In this document: one piece after another, positions 35,167-44,767 of the stretch
Layout: the number at the start of each line of letters is the position of its first letter
Position numbering within the stretch: the stretch's first letter is position 1
Assembly: GCA_959347345.1 (NCBI GenBank)
Contig: OY365738.1
Coordinates: 496,001-560,000 of the forward strand
DNA length: 64,000 nucleotides
Source: an uncultured Amylibacter sp.
GTDB lineage: Bacteria > Pseudomonadota > Alphaproteobacteria > Rhodobacterales > Rhodobacteraceae
Direction: 5' to 3'
Program-made: the position numbers and the translations under genes
Notes under the pieces: model-generated
Seen by the model: only the letters and a program-made list of their open reading frames with translations
The model's database searches: none
Told to the model about the DNA's origin: nothing

Positions 35167-35484
35167 TTAGAAGTTAAGAGCGGAGGTTTTTTGTTTCGCC
35201 CTCACTTGGGGGCAAGCCCCTGCGTTCGGGCTTCCCGCCCGCCCACCCCTCTGCGAGGCTTGGGCGAGCGGGTTGTGCTGGCTAAAGCCTGTCTTTATAT
35301 CTAGGCACTGCCTAAATAAATTTAGAGCAAACCCATCACCAATTCCCAAGTATTCTTTGCAAATAATCCAATCCCTCGTCTTGTTATTCCAGATAGTAAA
35401 TTTATAACAGACTTATCATCTTGTAACCAAAGGCTTTTGTGTATGGGCTTTTTCGCAAGAAAAAGCTCTATATGCACAAAAGCC
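35167..35484 (+). repeat. Dispersed composite repeat, second long copy
   Basis: Same block order as 23991-24326. The stretch from CCTAAATAAATTTAGAGC through AGTATTCTTTGCAAATAATC is almost identical. The GC-rich middle differs by short palindromic insertions (GGGGGCAAGCCCC). No gene is visible. Confidence 0.8.
35432..35484 (+). repeat. GGCTTTTGTG hairpin, copy 5
   Basis: Outer arms as in the family; inner stem GGGCTTTTTC/GAAAAAGCTC closed by a GCAA (GNRA-type) tetraloop on the + strand. Confidence 0.85.
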
Positions 35485-35487
35485 CCC

Positions 35488-35528
35488 ACTAATCACTAAT
35501 CACTAATCACTAACCACTAATCACTAAA
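35488..35528. repeat. Heptamer array (CTAATCA)n
   Basis: Five to six units abutting the hairpin; 70 bp upstream of the CorC-like gene. Confidence 0.85.
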
Positions 35529-35597
35529 CTTGCATTCCCCAAAAAAACCACTATACTCCCCACACCACCCGAAACCCCGAAATGAAAGCCACTCCCA

Positions 35598-36887
35598 ATG
35601 CCCCTCATCACCACGCTAACCATGCAACACTGGATTACCATCGCAACCATCTGCGCTCTGCTGCTGTTTTCCGCCTTTTTCTCTGGCTCTGAAACCGCGC
35701 TGACCGCCGCATCACGGGGCAAACTGCATAAAATGGCGGGCAAAGGCTCACGCGGAGCCAAACGCGCCCTCACCCTAACAGACGACTCGGAGAGCCTTAT
35801 CAGCACGGTTTTGCTGGGCAATAATCTGGTGAATATATTGGCGGCCGCACTGGCTACGCAACTTTTCACGCAGTTATTAGGCGATAGCGGGGTGGCGGTG
35901 GCGACACTCGTGATGACCTTCCTCGTCCTTATTTTCGCCGAAATCCTGCCGAAAACCTACGCCATTAACAATTCCGAACACGCCGCCACGCTGGTATCCG
36001 CGCCCATCCGCGTGATAGTCATCGCCTTGCGCCCCTTTATTTTCATAGCCCAACACGCGGTTAACCTGATGCTCCGCCTGTTCGGTGGCACACCCGTGAT
36101 AAACACGGACGCAACCCAAGATGAAATCGCGGGAACGATAGCATTGGGGCACAAAGAGGGCAGTGTTGAAAAGGACGACCGCGACCGATTGCTGGGCGCG
36201 TTGGATTTGAAAGATAGGGGTGTGGAGGAAATCATGCTCCACCGTTCCAGCATTGAAATGATAGACAGCGCGGCCAACCCGCAAGACATCATCCGCCAGT
36301 GTTTGAATTCCGCGCACACTCGAATCCCTGTTTTTAAAGACGAACCAGAGAATATCATAGGAGTCCTGCACGCCAAAGACATGCTGCGAAGCGTGGAAAA
36401 ACTGCTCCGCGATGGCAAAAACACCGATTTGGGGCAGTTTAACGTGCTGGACACGGCTATGAAACCGTATTTCGTGCCAGAAACCACGACTTTGGATGAC
36501 CAAATGCGCCAATTCCTGCTACGCAAAACGCATTTCGCGCTGGTTGTGGATGAATACGGGGCGTTGCAGGGCCTGATAACGCTGGAAGACATACTGGAAG
36601 AAATCGTCGGGGAGATCACCGATGAGCATGATGAGGGTGCGCCAGATACTATGGGGCGTGATTCGGCGGGGGATTATCATGTGGACGGACAGGCTACCAT
36701 CCGCGATTTGAACCGCGCCCACGATTGGAATCTGCCTGATGAAGAGGCGCATACGCTGGCTGGATTGATAATACACGAGGCGCAAATGATACCCAATACA
36801 GGGCAAGTTTTCAACATCCACGGCATGCGATTTGAAATAATAGAACGCAAACAAAACCGTTTAACTAAAATAAAGATAAAAACTTAA
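35598..36887 (+). CDS. CNNM/CorC-family membrane protein (DUF21-CBS-CorC_HlyC)
   Basis: 429 residues. Domains in order: DUF21 transmembrane domain with three to four helices (about 8-190, including FFSGSETALTAAS and LGNNLVNILAAALAT), a CBS pair (about 205-335, VVDEYGALQGLITLEDILEEIVGEI), and a C-terminal CorC_HlyC domain. Family members act in magnesium or cobalt efflux or homeostasis; the older name 'hemolysin' is misleading. The start ATG has a weak site; an ATG at 35622 is possible. It commonly lies downstream of aroB/xerD loci in related genomes, which supports an old neighbourhood now split by repeats. Confidence 0.92.
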   Translation: MPLITTLTMQHWITIATICALLLFSAFFSGSETALTAASRGKLHKMAGKGSRGAKRALTLTDDSESLISTVLLGNNLVNILAAALATQLFTQLLGDSGVAVATLVMTFLVLIFAEILPKTYAINNSEHAATLVSAPIRVIVIALRPFIFIAQHAVNLMLRLFGGTPVINTDATQDEIAGTIALGHKEGSVEKDDRDRLLGALDLKDRGVEEIMLHRSSIEMIDSAANPQDIIRQCLNSAHTRIPVFKDEPENIIGVLHAKDMLRSVEKLLRDGKNTDLGQFNVLDTAMKPYFVPETTTLDDQMRQFLLRKTHFALVVDEYGALQGLITLEDILEEIVGEITDEHDEGAPDTMGRDSAGDYHVDGQATIRDLNRAHDWNLPDEEAHTLAGLIIHEAQMIPNTGQVFNIHGMRFEIIERKQNRLTKIKIKT

Positions 36888-36994
36888 CCGAAATAAACAT
36901 GAAAACTTTGTGATTCGGGTTGCATCTTGCTTTTTTATCGCTAAAAGGGGCGCGTGTTTAACACTAACTAACAAAAAATCAAAAGGATATGATT

Positions 36995-37591
36995 ATGAAA
37001 CGTTTTTTCTCTGTGTTGCCTGTGGCAGCAATTCTTGCTTTTGCAACCGCCCCTGTTTTCGCGCAAAGCGAAGATGCGGCGGTGAATGAGGCGGATAAAC
37101 AGTTCCCCATCGTCGCTGAGGGCGATAATTACCTGCGTGATAGCTTTGAAACTTGGGAAGTTTATTGCGCCAAGGGCAAAGAGGAGTCAACCTGCGAGGT
37201 TTTCGAACTCTTAACCAATAAAAATGATGATCCCGTGGCGCGGATTAATATACTGCGCCTGCCAGAGGGTGGCGAAGCCGTTGCTGGGGTGACGTTTGTC
37301 GCGCCTTTGGGAACGCTTTTACCTGCGGGTGTGGCGATGCGGATTGATAGCTCTCGCGTGCGCAATCATCCGTTCGGCTGGTGTGAGCAAGCGGGCTGTG
37401 TCGCGCGGTTCGGGCTGTCTGGCGATGATATGGAGGATTTGTCGCGGGGGGAATCTCTGTTTTTCACGATTGTGAATTTGGCTGACCCTGATGAGCCGAT
37501 TGAGCTGAGCGTGCCTTTGGCAGGGATTGGCGATGCGTGGGCTTCTATTCCTGTGCCTCCTGCGGCGGCTGGTGCGGAAGCGGCGAATTAG
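36995..37591 (+). CDS. ialB: Invasion-associated locus B (IalB) family periplasmic protein
   Basis: 198 residues from the second ATG. The first ATG (36989) directly abuts the AAAAGGAT site, so 36995 is better spaced. A Sec signal peptide (KRFFSVLPVAAILAFATAPVFAQS) is followed by the IalB fold: DSFETWEVYCAK, CEVFELLTN, GVTFVAPLGTLLPAGVAMRID, WCEQAGCVARF. Four Cys suggest two disulfides. IalB was named from Bartonella, but it is widespread in free-living alphaproteobacteria, so no pathogenic role is implied. Followed by a strong terminator. Confidence 0.9.
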   Translation: MKRFFSVLPVAAILAFATAPVFAQSEDAAVNEADKQFPIVAEGDNYLRDSFETWEVYCAKGKEESTCEVFELLTNKNDDPVARINILRLPEGGEAVAGVTFVAPLGTLLPAGVAMRIDSSRVRNHPFGWCEQAGCVARFGLSGDDMEDLSRGESLFFTIVNLADPDEPIELSVPLAGIGDAWASIPVPPAAAGAEAAN

Positions 37592-37627
37592 GGGTTTTTA
37601 ATCCTTTAGCAAGCCGTTAATTTTAGG

Positions 37628-37668
37628 ACGCGCCCGCTTGCTCGTAAGAGTAAGCGGGCGTGTTTTTT
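37628..37668 (+). terminator. Rho-independent terminator of ialB
   Basis: A long GC-rich stem (ACGCGCCCGCTTGCTC with GAGTAAGCGGGCGTGT, one G-T pair) with a GTAA loop and seven T after it. Confidence 0.92.
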
Positions 37669-37689
37669 TGGTTTAGGATTAAAAACGGC

Positions 37690-37718
37690 TTGACACTTGT
37701 AAAAACCATGTATAGTGT
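37690..37718 (+). promoter_or_regulatory. Promoter of the fifth lipoprotein gene
   Basis: TTGACA at 37690-37695, with TATAGT (15 bp on) or TAGTGT (17 bp on) as the -10. It overlaps no other element and lies just after the ialB terminator. Confidence 0.5.
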
Positions 37719-37748
37719 GAAAAATAAAAAGTGCAAAGGGACACGCTC

Positions 37749-40142
37749 ATGCCATATATCAAACTTTTAACCGCTCTTGCTGGGCTGGCTTTATTGACCG
37801 CTTGCGGGGGAGGCACACCTGCCGATAAAGCGGGCGGTGATACGAACACGGGCGAAGTCAACACCACGGATTGCACCGCAACCCCGTTTGATACCAATTG
37901 CGATGCGGTTGAGTCCGCGATAACTTCACGCCAAACCACGTGTTTTGCGAGTGCAACGGCAAACCGAAGATGTGGTGTCGTTATCGCGGGTGCTTGCGTG
38001 GCGAATCCGTTTAGAGCAGAGACCGCTTGCATGGCTGATACCTATCTGCCCGCCCGAATCGCCGAGTGTATAAAAGGCGGGGAAGCGGATGAGGGAAAGT
38101 GTGCGACCATTACGACTGATGCCGAGAAGAACACCATGATAACCTCTTGCCTAAAAAACCCGTTTGATATTGTATGCAAGATGACCGTTACCGACTTTGC
38201 CACTTATACCGACACTGCACGGATGAATCGGCTAACCTTTTGCAATGATGGCGGTAATGTGGCAAACGACTTTTGCACGGGTAATAATCTGGTGATTATT
38301 TGTGAGGCTGACCCGTTTCATGCGATTTGCTTTACAGATGATACCTATTTCCCCAACCGAGTCAACAATTGTATAACGGCTGGCAACGCGGGGGAGTCAA
38401 AGTGCAATAATCTTTTGACTGATACCGCTATGAATACCGAGCTAACCGCTTGCCTAACAAACCCGTTTGCCACGGCATGCGAGTCCGTTACCGCCTTTAC
38501 CGATTTTGCACTGGCACGAACGAATCGGGTGAGCTTTTGTGATATGGCGGGCAATAACACCAACGCCCTTTGCATGGGTGCGAATCTGATGGGGGTTTGT
38601 GATATTGACTCGTTTAATGCGATTTGCCTTACAGATACAACGTATGACCCCAATCGCCAAACGCGTCAAGTGCAGTGCGTGGCAGATTCCACCGCTCATA
38701 CGAATTGCCCAGTAGCTCTGCGCAGTCTGGACGGTGTAGTGGATATAACAGATATTACAGGTATTACAACCCCGACAGGTGTTATAGACCATGCCGATTT
38801 GCCCGCGACAGTGGCAGAGGCAGTCGCAGACACGAATATTCCGTCACATTTTCTAAGCGTTGGTGCAGATGGTGTTATTGATAGGGCAGGATTGGGGCGG
38901 GCAACCCCCGCTACCACCCTATCCCGTACGGGTGATGCGATGGATGGTGTTACCTATGTTTCGGGTTCAGTCGAGAATGTTACACAAAGTTTTGTTGGTC
39001 TTCTGCCAAACACCAATTTGGGCGCGCCTTTAATAGAAGCACCCATGGATACGACATGGCGAGGGCGTTATTACTTGCTCCTAAATAATGCCACTCATCC
39101 TATTACTTTTAACGTTACTTTTGGCGCAGGCGATCAAGCTGGAACGATTACTACTGACCCTGACATCCGAGGGACATATACCACAACATTTACACTTAGT
39201 TTCACCGCAGAGGGTGTTATTACAGGCAATGTACTTCTTGATAGTCTTCTGCCCGATGATACTGCCCAAGCACGGGGTTTGATTGGCGAGCAGGGGCTTG
39301 TTGGGGTTTTCGCCAACACAGATGGCGGGATTTGGGGAGGTAGCTTGCACGGCGGGTTTGTCGCCGATAATCCCGTCCCACCGCCACCCAACCCTTGCAT
39401 CGCGGCGGGTGATTGTGTGGATACCGCCGCTTGGTTGGCTGCCCGTACGCCAACCCCGCCCGACCTGCCAGAAACACCCCGCAAAAATCAATTTTTAAAG
39501 GGAACGTCAACAGGTTTTGCTGATAGGGCTAACCTGAATATTAGAGACGTTGAGGGGCTTCCTCTGGTTGTTACTACTATTCGAACCATACCCTTTGCCA
39601 ATACCGACATCGCCGCGGGTGGTGCCGCGTTCTTTGGCGGAGAGCTTTATAATGGTGACAATGCCTCAGGAAATGATTTTTATTATGCTGGGGTTTTGGC
39701 AGGGACAAATGTGGGCGCACCGATAACCGAAATTATCACAGCAGAAGCAAACATAAGATGGACTGGCGAAATCCGCGGGAATGCGACTAATTCTTCCGCA
39801 AGATTCACTGACGGTGAAATTGCCAATTTTGGGCTTAATATTACCTTTGATGGAAACGATGGGGGAACGCTAAAGAGTTTTTTTGCTGCTGACACTGTTC
39901 TTCATTTCGCAATAGATGGGACGTTTAATGCGAATGGGATTATTACAGGCAAGGTTGAACTTGGAAATCGAATGGGGACGACTAGTACGATAAGGAATAA
40001 CAACATTTACTCCCCGGGAACTTTAAGCGGGATTATCGGGCAGGACGGCGTGGTTGGCGTGTATTATAGTAATAATAATAATGCTGCGAGTTTGGATGGA
40101 TACTCTGGCGGGTTTGTCGCACGACCCACACCCAGCGAATAA
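37749..40142 (+). CDS. Surface lipoprotein with Cys-rich module and two barrel units
   Basis: 797 residues. ATG 37749 has AAAGGG 8 nt upstream. A short signal peptide ends in lipobox LTAC with Cys19, followed by a Gly/Asp stalk. Cys-rich repeats run from about 45 to 320 with ATPFDTNC, NPFDIVC, DPFHAIC and NPFATAC cores and regular FC...C partners. Two barrel units follow: about 330-545 (LGAPLIEAP, GLIGEQGLVGVF, HGGFVADNP) and 570-795 (GTNVGAPI, GIIGQDGVVGVY, YSGGFVARP). The same module grammar as the cluster at 1-20 kb shows it is a dispersed paralogue. Its ligand is unknown. No Slam (DUF560) exporter gene is in the window. Confidence 0.82.
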   Translation: MPYIKLLTALAGLALLTACGGGTPADKAGGDTNTGEVNTTDCTATPFDTNCDAVESAITSRQTTCFASATANRRCGVVIAGACVANPFRAETACMADTYLPARIAECIKGGEADEGKCATITTDAEKNTMITSCLKNPFDIVCKMTVTDFATYTDTARMNRLTFCNDGGNVANDFCTGNNLVIICEADPFHAICFTDDTYFPNRVNNCITAGNAGESKCNNLLTDTAMNTELTACLTNPFATACESVTAFTDFALARTNRVSFCDMAGNNTNALCMGANLMGVCDIDSFNAICLTDTTYDPNRQTRQVQCVADSTAHTNCPVALRSLDGVVDITDITGITTPTGVIDHADLPATVAEAVADTNIPSHFLSVGADGVIDRAGLGRATPATTLSRTGDAMDGVTYVSGSVENVTQSFVGLLPNTNLGAPLIEAPMDTTWRGRYYLLLNNATHPITFNVTFGAGDQAGTITTDPDIRGTYTTTFTLSFTAEGVITGNVLLDSLLPDDTAQARGLIGEQGLVGVFANTDGGIWGGSLHGGFVADNPVPPPPNPCIAAGDCVDTAAWLAARTPTPPDLPETPRKNQFLKGTSTGFADRANLNIRDVEGLPLVVTTIRTIPFANTDIAAGGAAFFGGELYNGDNASGNDFYYAGVLAGTNVGAPITEIITAEANIRWTGEIRGNATNSSARFTDGEIANFGLNITFDGNDGGTLKSFFAADTVLHFAIDGTFNANGIITGKVELGNRMGTTSTIRNNNIYSPGTLSGIIGQDGVVGVYYSNNNNAASLDGYSGGFVARPTPSE

Positions 40143-40164
40143 CACACCCGAATAACGAGGGCAT

Positions 40165-40190
40165 GTTAATCGTTAATCGTTAATCGTTAG
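40165..40190. repeat. Heptamer array (TTAATCG)n
   Basis: Three to four units that encode the C-terminal TIND and stop of lpxD on the minus strand, in the same way as at 24345. Confidence 0.85.
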
Positions 40191-41267
40191 CTTCTTCTCA
40201 ATCTTCGCCAACCGTTCCGCCAGCCTCGGCAACCGCCTAAACCCGCGATACGCCGCCACTTGAATATCCATCTTTGTCGCAGGATTCCCCATCATCACGC
40301 GCCCAGACGGCACATTGCTGGACAGCGACGAGGCCCCCGCCGCTATCACATCAGAACCCACGGTAATATGGTCGGCAACCCCCACTTGCCCGCCCAAAAT
40401 CACCCTATCGCCCAGCCGAGTACTGCCCGCTATCGCCACCTGCCCGCAAATCAAGCAATCACGCCCAATCTGCACATTATGGGCTATCATAACAAGGTTA
40501 TCCAGCTTTGTGCGGTCGCCAATCTGCGTGTTCGCCACGGTGCCACGGTCTATCGCGCAATTCGCCCCGATTTCCACATCATCGCCCAGCACTACCGCCC
40601 CAAGCGAGTTTATTCGCACAAAGTGATTCGCCTCATCCACAGCCCCCTGCCCGTCCTTTTTCACCTTTTCAACGCGGCTGGGTTTTGGCGTGACAAAAGA
40701 AAACCCGTCAGAGCCAATGACCGCACCCGCTTGGATAATAACTCGCGCGCCGATTTGCACCCGTGCGCCTATACGCGCGCCGTTGTAAATAAGGGCGTTA
40801 TCGCCTATGGTCGCGTTTTCCGCGATACTGGCATGGCTGAGCATTCGCAGATTATCGCCAATGACCGCCCCGCGCCCAATCACGCAAAACGCCCCGATTT
40901 GTGCGTTTTTGCCGATTTGTGCGGACTCGTCAATTATCGCCGAAGGGTGGATTCCGTCCGTGTCTGGCGGGGTTTCAAACAGCACACTCACCCCCGATAG
41001 CGTATAACGGGACGGCGCGATTATCGCCGCCTTCAGCCCCATAGTTTGCCAATCCGCGTCCGCCCAGACTATCGCCGCTTGGGCTTTGCAATTCTGCAAA
41101 TCGCCCGCGTAGGATTTATCCAGAGCCAATGCCAGTTGGGTTTTAGTGGCGGATTTCGGCTCGGCAACGCTATCCACAATCAAGGTCGCATCCCCCAGAG
41201 CGGTCGCGTTCAAGTGGGCGGCAATTTGTGCAATCGTGTATTTTTGGTTTGCTGGTTTGTTTGCCAT
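40173..41267 (-). CDS. lpxD: UDP-3-O-acylglucosamine N-acyltransferase LpxD
   Basis: 364 residues from ATG 41267 (GGGGAT upstream); a TTG 12 nt earlier is less likely. Third step of lipid A synthesis. An N-terminal uridine-binding domain (about 1-105) is followed by a left-handed beta-helix of hexapeptide repeats ([14 protein letters not shown] and so on), GSDGFSF, the catalytic His263 in MIAHNVQIG, and a C-terminal helical tail. It stands alone rather than with bamA, fabZ and lpxA, an unusual location. The C-terminal residues are written by a heptamer array. Presence of lpxD means the cell makes lipid A and so an LPS-type outer membrane. Confidence 0.94.
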   Translation of the reverse strand: MANKPANQKYTIAQIAAHLNATALGDATLIVDSVAEPKSATKTQLALALDKSYAGDLQNCKAQAAIVWADADWQTMGLKAAIIAPSRYTLSGVSVLFETPPDTDGIHPSAIIDESAQIGKNAQIGAFCVIGRGAVIGDNLRMLSHASIAENATIGDNALIYNGARIGARVQIGARVIIQAGAVIGSDGFSFVTPKPSRVEKVKKDGQGAVDEANHFVRINSLGAVVLGDDVEIGANCAIDRGTVANTQIGDRTKLDNLVMIAHNVQIGRDCLICGQVAIAGSTRLGDRVILGGQVGVADHITVGSDVIAAGASSLSSNVPSGRVMMGNPATKMDIQVAAYRGFRRLPRLAERLAKIEKKLTIND

Positions 41268-41383
41268 TTTTATCCCCAAATGTTTTGTGCTGGATTTGAT
41301 GCTATACTATTGCACAGAATAATGCAATGTTTTGTTAAGTTATTGCCCTTGCAAGTTCGTATTTTTTATGCAATTAGGCGATT

Positions 41384-41944
41384 ATGACTCTTATACCCCC
41401 AAATCATCTGTCAAGACGTGCCCTGATTGGCGGAATAGCCGCGTTTGCCGCGACCCCCGCTTTTGCGGCTCGTCGCGCCCCCGTGGTATTGCACGGTGCT
41501 AATACCCGCAAAATCCACATGTACGCGTCGCCCACGGGTGAAATTATGGACACGGTTTATTGGGCGGATGGCGAGTATATCCAGCCCGTTTTGGAAGAGA
41601 TTAACTATTTCATGCGTGATTGGCGGGCTGGGCGAGCCGCCGAAATTGACCCCTCCCTGATTGATTTAATTGCCGCGATGCAAACGCATTTGGACACGGC
41701 AGAGCCGTTTAATTTACTGTCCGCCTACCGCACCGAGGCGACCAATCAAATATTACGCCGTCGCAGTCGCGGCGTTGCCAAGCAGAGCTATCATGTCAAA
41801 GCCCGCGCCGTGGATTTACGGATGAAGGGGCGCACGACTCGGCAAATTCAAAAGGCGGCACTGGCGGTTGCGGTTGGCGGGGTTGGGCGATATCGTCGGT
41901 CTGGGTTCGTGCATGTGGATACCGGGCCGATACGCAAATGGTGA
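41384..41944 (+). CDS. DUF882/YcbK-type peptidase, Tat-like signal
   Basis: 186 residues. The N-terminus has the twin-arginine pattern SRRALIGGIAAFAATPAFA. The mature part matches the DUF882 branch of M15 metallopeptidases (YcbK/MepK-like): NYFMRDWRAG, LSAYRTEATN, the zinc-ligand segment SYHVKARAVDLR and FVHVDTGPIR. Family members cleave peptidoglycan cross-links in the periplasm. It is about normal length. A heptamer array follows the stop. Confidence 0.9.
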   Translation: MTLIPPNHLSRRALIGGIAAFAATPAFAARRAPVVLHGANTRKIHMYASPTGEIMDTVYWADGEYIQPVLEEINYFMRDWRAGRAAEIDPSLIDLIAAMQTHLDTAEPFNLLSAYRTEATNQILRRRSRGVAKQSYHVKARAVDLRMKGRTTRQIQKAALAVAVGGVGRYRRSGFVHVDTGPIRKW

Positions 41945-41945
41945 A

Positions 41946-41983
41946 TTTAGTGATTAGTGATTAGTGGTGAGTGATTAGTGGTT
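41946..41983. repeat. Heptamer array (TTAGTGA/TTAGTGG)n
   Basis: Five units between convergent genes; the last overlaps the 3' end of the DUF2155 gene. Confidence 0.85.
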
Positions 41984-42433
41984 GAAACATTTTAAAACCC
42001 ACACATCATAGCGCGGATGATCCAACGCGGACAAGGCGGGGCTGCTGGCAAACATCCACCCCGCAAACGCCAAATTTTCCGCCCGCACATCCTGTATCCT
42101 CAAATAGGCAAAGGATTCCGAATTGCTCTGCCCAGCGGGATAGCGGCAATCCACCAGCGACACAACCAAATTCGCGTGTTCCACCACGCCGCCAGTATCC
42201 AGCCGATAATCGCGCACTTCGCCGGTAATACGGTCTAACAATCGCAATTCCGCCCCCTGCCCGGTTTTCACTTCGGGCTGTGCAAATTCATCCTCAATCG
42301 GTTTGTCTTCGCCCAACATGGGCGGGGTTGGGAAAATCTGTGGCGGTATATATAACGGCTCTTCGGTGAATTCCTGCGCCCATGCCGCACCACAAATCCC
42401 CATAAAAACAAAGACAAGAACGCCAATCCTCAC
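41975..42433 (-). CDS. DUF2155 periplasmic protein
   Basis: 152 residues with a Sec signal (GVLVFVFMGICGAAWAQ). The C-terminal domain holds the DUF2155 signature: LRLLDRITGEV, DCRYPAG, FAGWMFASSPALSALDHPRYDVWVLKC. Function unknown; the two Cys could form a disulfide. Its ATG overlaps the mlaD-like stop (ATGA), and the NDUFA12-mlaD-DUF2155 order is a conserved alphaproteobacterial neighbourhood. Confidence 0.9.
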   Translation of the reverse strand: MRIGVLVFVFMGICGAAWAQEFTEEPLYIPPQIFPTPPMLGEDKPIEDEFAQPEVKTGQGAELRLLDRITGEVRDYRLDTGGVVEHANLVVSLVDCRYPAGQSNSESFAYLRIQDVRAENLAFAGWMFASSPALSALDHPRYDVWVLKCFNH

Positions 42434-42876
42434 TCTTCGGCTCCCGATACAAACCGCAATAACAAGGACAGGAAACTGACCGAGCTTTGGGTCTCTAAAA
42501 ACTCGTCCCCATTCGCCATATTTTCATCAGAGCCGCCCGGTATAACCTCCACATAACTACCGCCCAGCAACCCATCTTGGCTGATAGACACGGCCGAATC
42601 ATCAGGGATAGGAAACCGCTCGACCAGCGCAAGATCCAGATAGGCGCGATAGCTGTCGGCATCCAGCCGCATCCCCTGCACCGTACCGATTTTAATCCCC
42701 GCCATCCGCACATCCGTGCCGACCGAAACTCCGTTCGCGCTGTTAAAACCCGCGACCAAATGCAGACCTTGGGTTTCGCGATTAAAGCCCACGGTATTAC
42801 TGGCATAGAGCAAAAACCCCACGGCTACGGCGACGACAATCGCGCCAATCGTTGTTTCGGAAACGGTGTGAGACAT
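42430..42876 (-). CDS. mlaD: MlaD-family lipid-transport substrate-binding protein
   Basis: 148 residues from ATG 42876. An N-terminal membrane anchor (TTIGAIVVAVAVGFLLYASNTVGF) is followed by the MCE domain (LVAGFNSANGVSVGTDVRMAGIKIGTV, SISQDGLLGGSYVEVIPGG) and a short hydrophobic helix (SFLSLLLRFV). MlaD forms a periplasmic hexamer that shuttles phospholipids with MlaFEB. The other mla genes are not adjacent, which is common in this lineage. Coupled to the DUF2155 gene. Confidence 0.9.
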   Translation of the reverse strand: MSHTVSETTIGAIVVAVAVGFLLYASNTVGFNRETQGLHLVAGFNSANGVSVGTDVRMAGIKIGTVQGMRLDADSYRAYLDLALVERFPIPDDSAVSISQDGLLGGSYVEVIPGGSDENMANGDEFLETQSSVSFLSLLLRFVSGAEE

Positions 42877-42899
42877 GGGGTTTTCTTTCAATAATTAGT

Positions 42900-43298
42900 T
42901 TATTTCTGGTTAGGCGACCAAGCCTCATACCCAGCCGTTCCCAAAGCCACGGACGCGCCCGCGCCCTTACGCAACGAGCCGTCTGGATAATACGCGCCCG
43001 CCGTTCCGCTCTGATTTTCTTTATGCGGTTTTTCCCAATCCTGCTTGGGCAACGGGCGTTTTGTCGGTGGCTGGGCAAAAGTATGATGCAACCAGCCGTG
43101 CCAGTCCGCGCCGACCCGCGAAGCCTCACACTCCCCCGCGAAAATCACCCAACGGCGTTTGCCATCGCGGGTTTGATAAAAGACATTGCCCTGCGCATCA
43201 TCGCCGACCAAAACCCCCTTACGCCACGTGTAAAACCGCGTGTTCAAGGTTTGGCGATTCCACCAAGTAAATAGGCTCTTTATCATCATTCCCCCCAT
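42900..43298 (-). CDS. NDUFA12-like complex I accessory subunit
   Basis: About 132 residues from ATG 43298, chosen because GGCGGGG lies at normal spacing; nearby in-frame ATGs at 43289 and 43286 are alternatives. Motifs of the 17.2-kDa subunit are NTRFYTWRKGVLVGDDAQGNVFYQ, RRWVIFAGECEASRVGADWHGWLH and KENQSGTAGAYYPDGS. This alphaproteobacterial gene is the ancestor of the mitochondrial accessory subunit and supports complex I assembly. It lies 4 bp after clpX. Confidence 0.9.
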   Translation of the reverse strand: MGGMMIKSLFTWWNRQTLNTRFYTWRKGVLVGDDAQGNVFYQTRDGKRRWVIFAGECEASRVGADWHGWLHHTFAQPPTKRPLPKQDWEKPHKENQSGTAGAYYPDGSLRKGAGASVALGTAGYEAWSPNQK

Positions 43299-43302
43299 AA
43301 TT

Positions 43303-44568
43303 TTACCCCGCCGACACGGTTTCTGCGGTCTTTTCACCATAGACAATCAGGGGCGACGCGACCTTTGAAACCGCCTCCTCATTAACCACGATTTTCTGCA
43401 CATTTTCCAAAGTGGGCAGCTCAAACATCGTATCCAGCAAAATATCTTCCAAAATAGACCGCAACCCCCGCGCCCCAGTTTTGCGGTCAATCGCGCGTTT
43501 GGCAATGGCTTGCAACGCCCCCGTGGTGAATTCCAACGTGGCATTTTCCAGCTCAAACAACCGCTGATACTGGCGCACCAACGCGTTTTTAGGACCTGTT
43601 AGGATAGTCACCAAAGCCTCCTCATCCAAATCGCGCAGGGTAGCAATCACGGGCAACCGCCCGACAAATTCGGGGATTAGCCCGAATCTTAACAAATCTT
43701 CGGGTTCCAAAATCCCCAGCAAATCGCTGACACTGGAATCATCTTCGCTCTGCACTTCGGCGGCGAAACCGATGCTAGACCCCCTGCCACGTTGGGAAAT
43801 AATCTTATCCAACCCAGAGAAAGCCCCGCCACAGATGAACAAGATATTGGTCGTATCCACCTGCAAAAATTCCTGTTGAGGATGCTTGCGCCCCCCTTGC
43901 GGAGGCACCGAGGCAACCGTGCCTTCCATCAATTTCAATAACGCTTGCTGAACGCCTTCGCCCGATACATCGCGGGTGATGGACGGATTATCGGATTTGC
44001 GGGTGATTTTATCGACTTCGTCAATATAAACGATGCCCTTTTGCGCGTTTTCCACATTGTAATCGGAGGCTTGTAGCAACTTTAATATAATGTTTTCAAC
44101 ATCTTCGCCGACATAACCAGCCTCAGTCAAGGTCGTGGCATCCGCCATAGTAAATGGCACATTCAAAATCCGTGCCAGTGTTTGCGCCAGCAAAGTTTTG
44201 CCACACCCCGTTGGCCCAATCATCAGGATATTGGATTTGGACAGCTCCACATCGTCACCCCCCGCCTCGGTATGTTCCAAGCGTTTATAGTGATTATGCA
44301 CGGCGACAGACAGCACCCGTTTGGCAACCTCCTGCCCAATAACATATTCATTTAAGAATTCGTAAATCTTTTTCGGGGTCGGCATGCTGATGCTATTCAC
44401 ATCAACAGTATCCTTTGTTTCCTCACGGATAATATCCATGCACAGCTCTACACATTCATCACAAATGAAAACCGAGGGTCCAGCAATCAGTTTGCGCACC
44501 TCGTGCTGGCTTTTGTTACAAAATGAACAAAACAGAGTGTTCTTCGCGGTTTTTTTCATATCCGACAT
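43303..44568 (-). CDS. clpX: ATP-dependent protease ATPase subunit ClpX
   Basis: 421 residues. The N-terminal C4 zinc-binding domain (CSFCNKSQ...CDECVELC) recognises substrates and adaptors. The AAA+ module has Walker [12 protein letters not shown], Walker B YIDEVDKI, the pore loop of the GYVGEDVE region and the ClpP-docking loop IGF. It unfolds substrates into ClpP. The ATG follows AAGGAAA. The gene lies 199 bp after clpP on the same strand. Confidence 0.97.
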   Translation of the reverse strand: MSDMKKTAKNTLFCSFCNKSQHEVRKLIAGPSVFICDECVELCMDIIREETKDTVDVNSISMPTPKKIYEFLNEYVIGQEVAKRVLSVAVHNHYKRLEHTEAGGDDVELSKSNILMIGPTGCGKTLLAQTLARILNVPFTMADATTLTEAGYVGEDVENIILKLLQASDYNVENAQKGIVYIDEVDKITRKSDNPSITRDVSGEGVQQALLKLMEGTVASVPPQGGRKHPQQEFLQVDTTNILFICGGAFSGLDKIISQRGRGSSIGFAAEVQSEDDSSVSDLLGILEPEDLLRFGLIPEFVGRLPVIATLRDLDEEALVTILTGPKNALVRQYQRLFELENATLEFTTGALQAIAKRAIDRKTGARGLRSILEDILLDTMFELPTLENVQKIVVNEEAVSKVASPLIVYGEKTAETVSAG

Positions 44569-44721
44569 TTTATTTCCTTTTTACTGCTCTGGGTCTTTCG
44601 CCCATTTTTAATCTCACCTAGTCATAAAAACAAATTCACGCAGATAGGCAAGCGTTTTTTAGGTATAATACCCGTATATGTTACACATGTGCGTGATAAA
44701 AGACACAAGCGTGTGGCTGGG

Positions 44722-44767
44722 CGCGTCCATAAGGACGCGAAGCGTGGCGCGTAAAGCGCAACCAACT
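44722..44767. repeat. Short GC-rich hairpins after clpP
   Basis: GGGCGCGTCC...GGACGCG and GCGCGTAAAGCGC form small stems in the 199-bp clpP/clpX spacer. They could act as mRNA-processing or attenuation structures; no T-tract follows. Confidence 0.35.

Noticed and set aside
40260..41000. 246-residue open frame antisense to lpxD
   Set aside because: His/Arg-rich shadow of the hexapeptide repeats of lpxD, with no independent signal.
44690..44767. A structured non-coding RNA (6S or SRP type) after clpP
   Set aside because: Small GC hairpins only; no conserved SRP or 6S motifs could be recognised.
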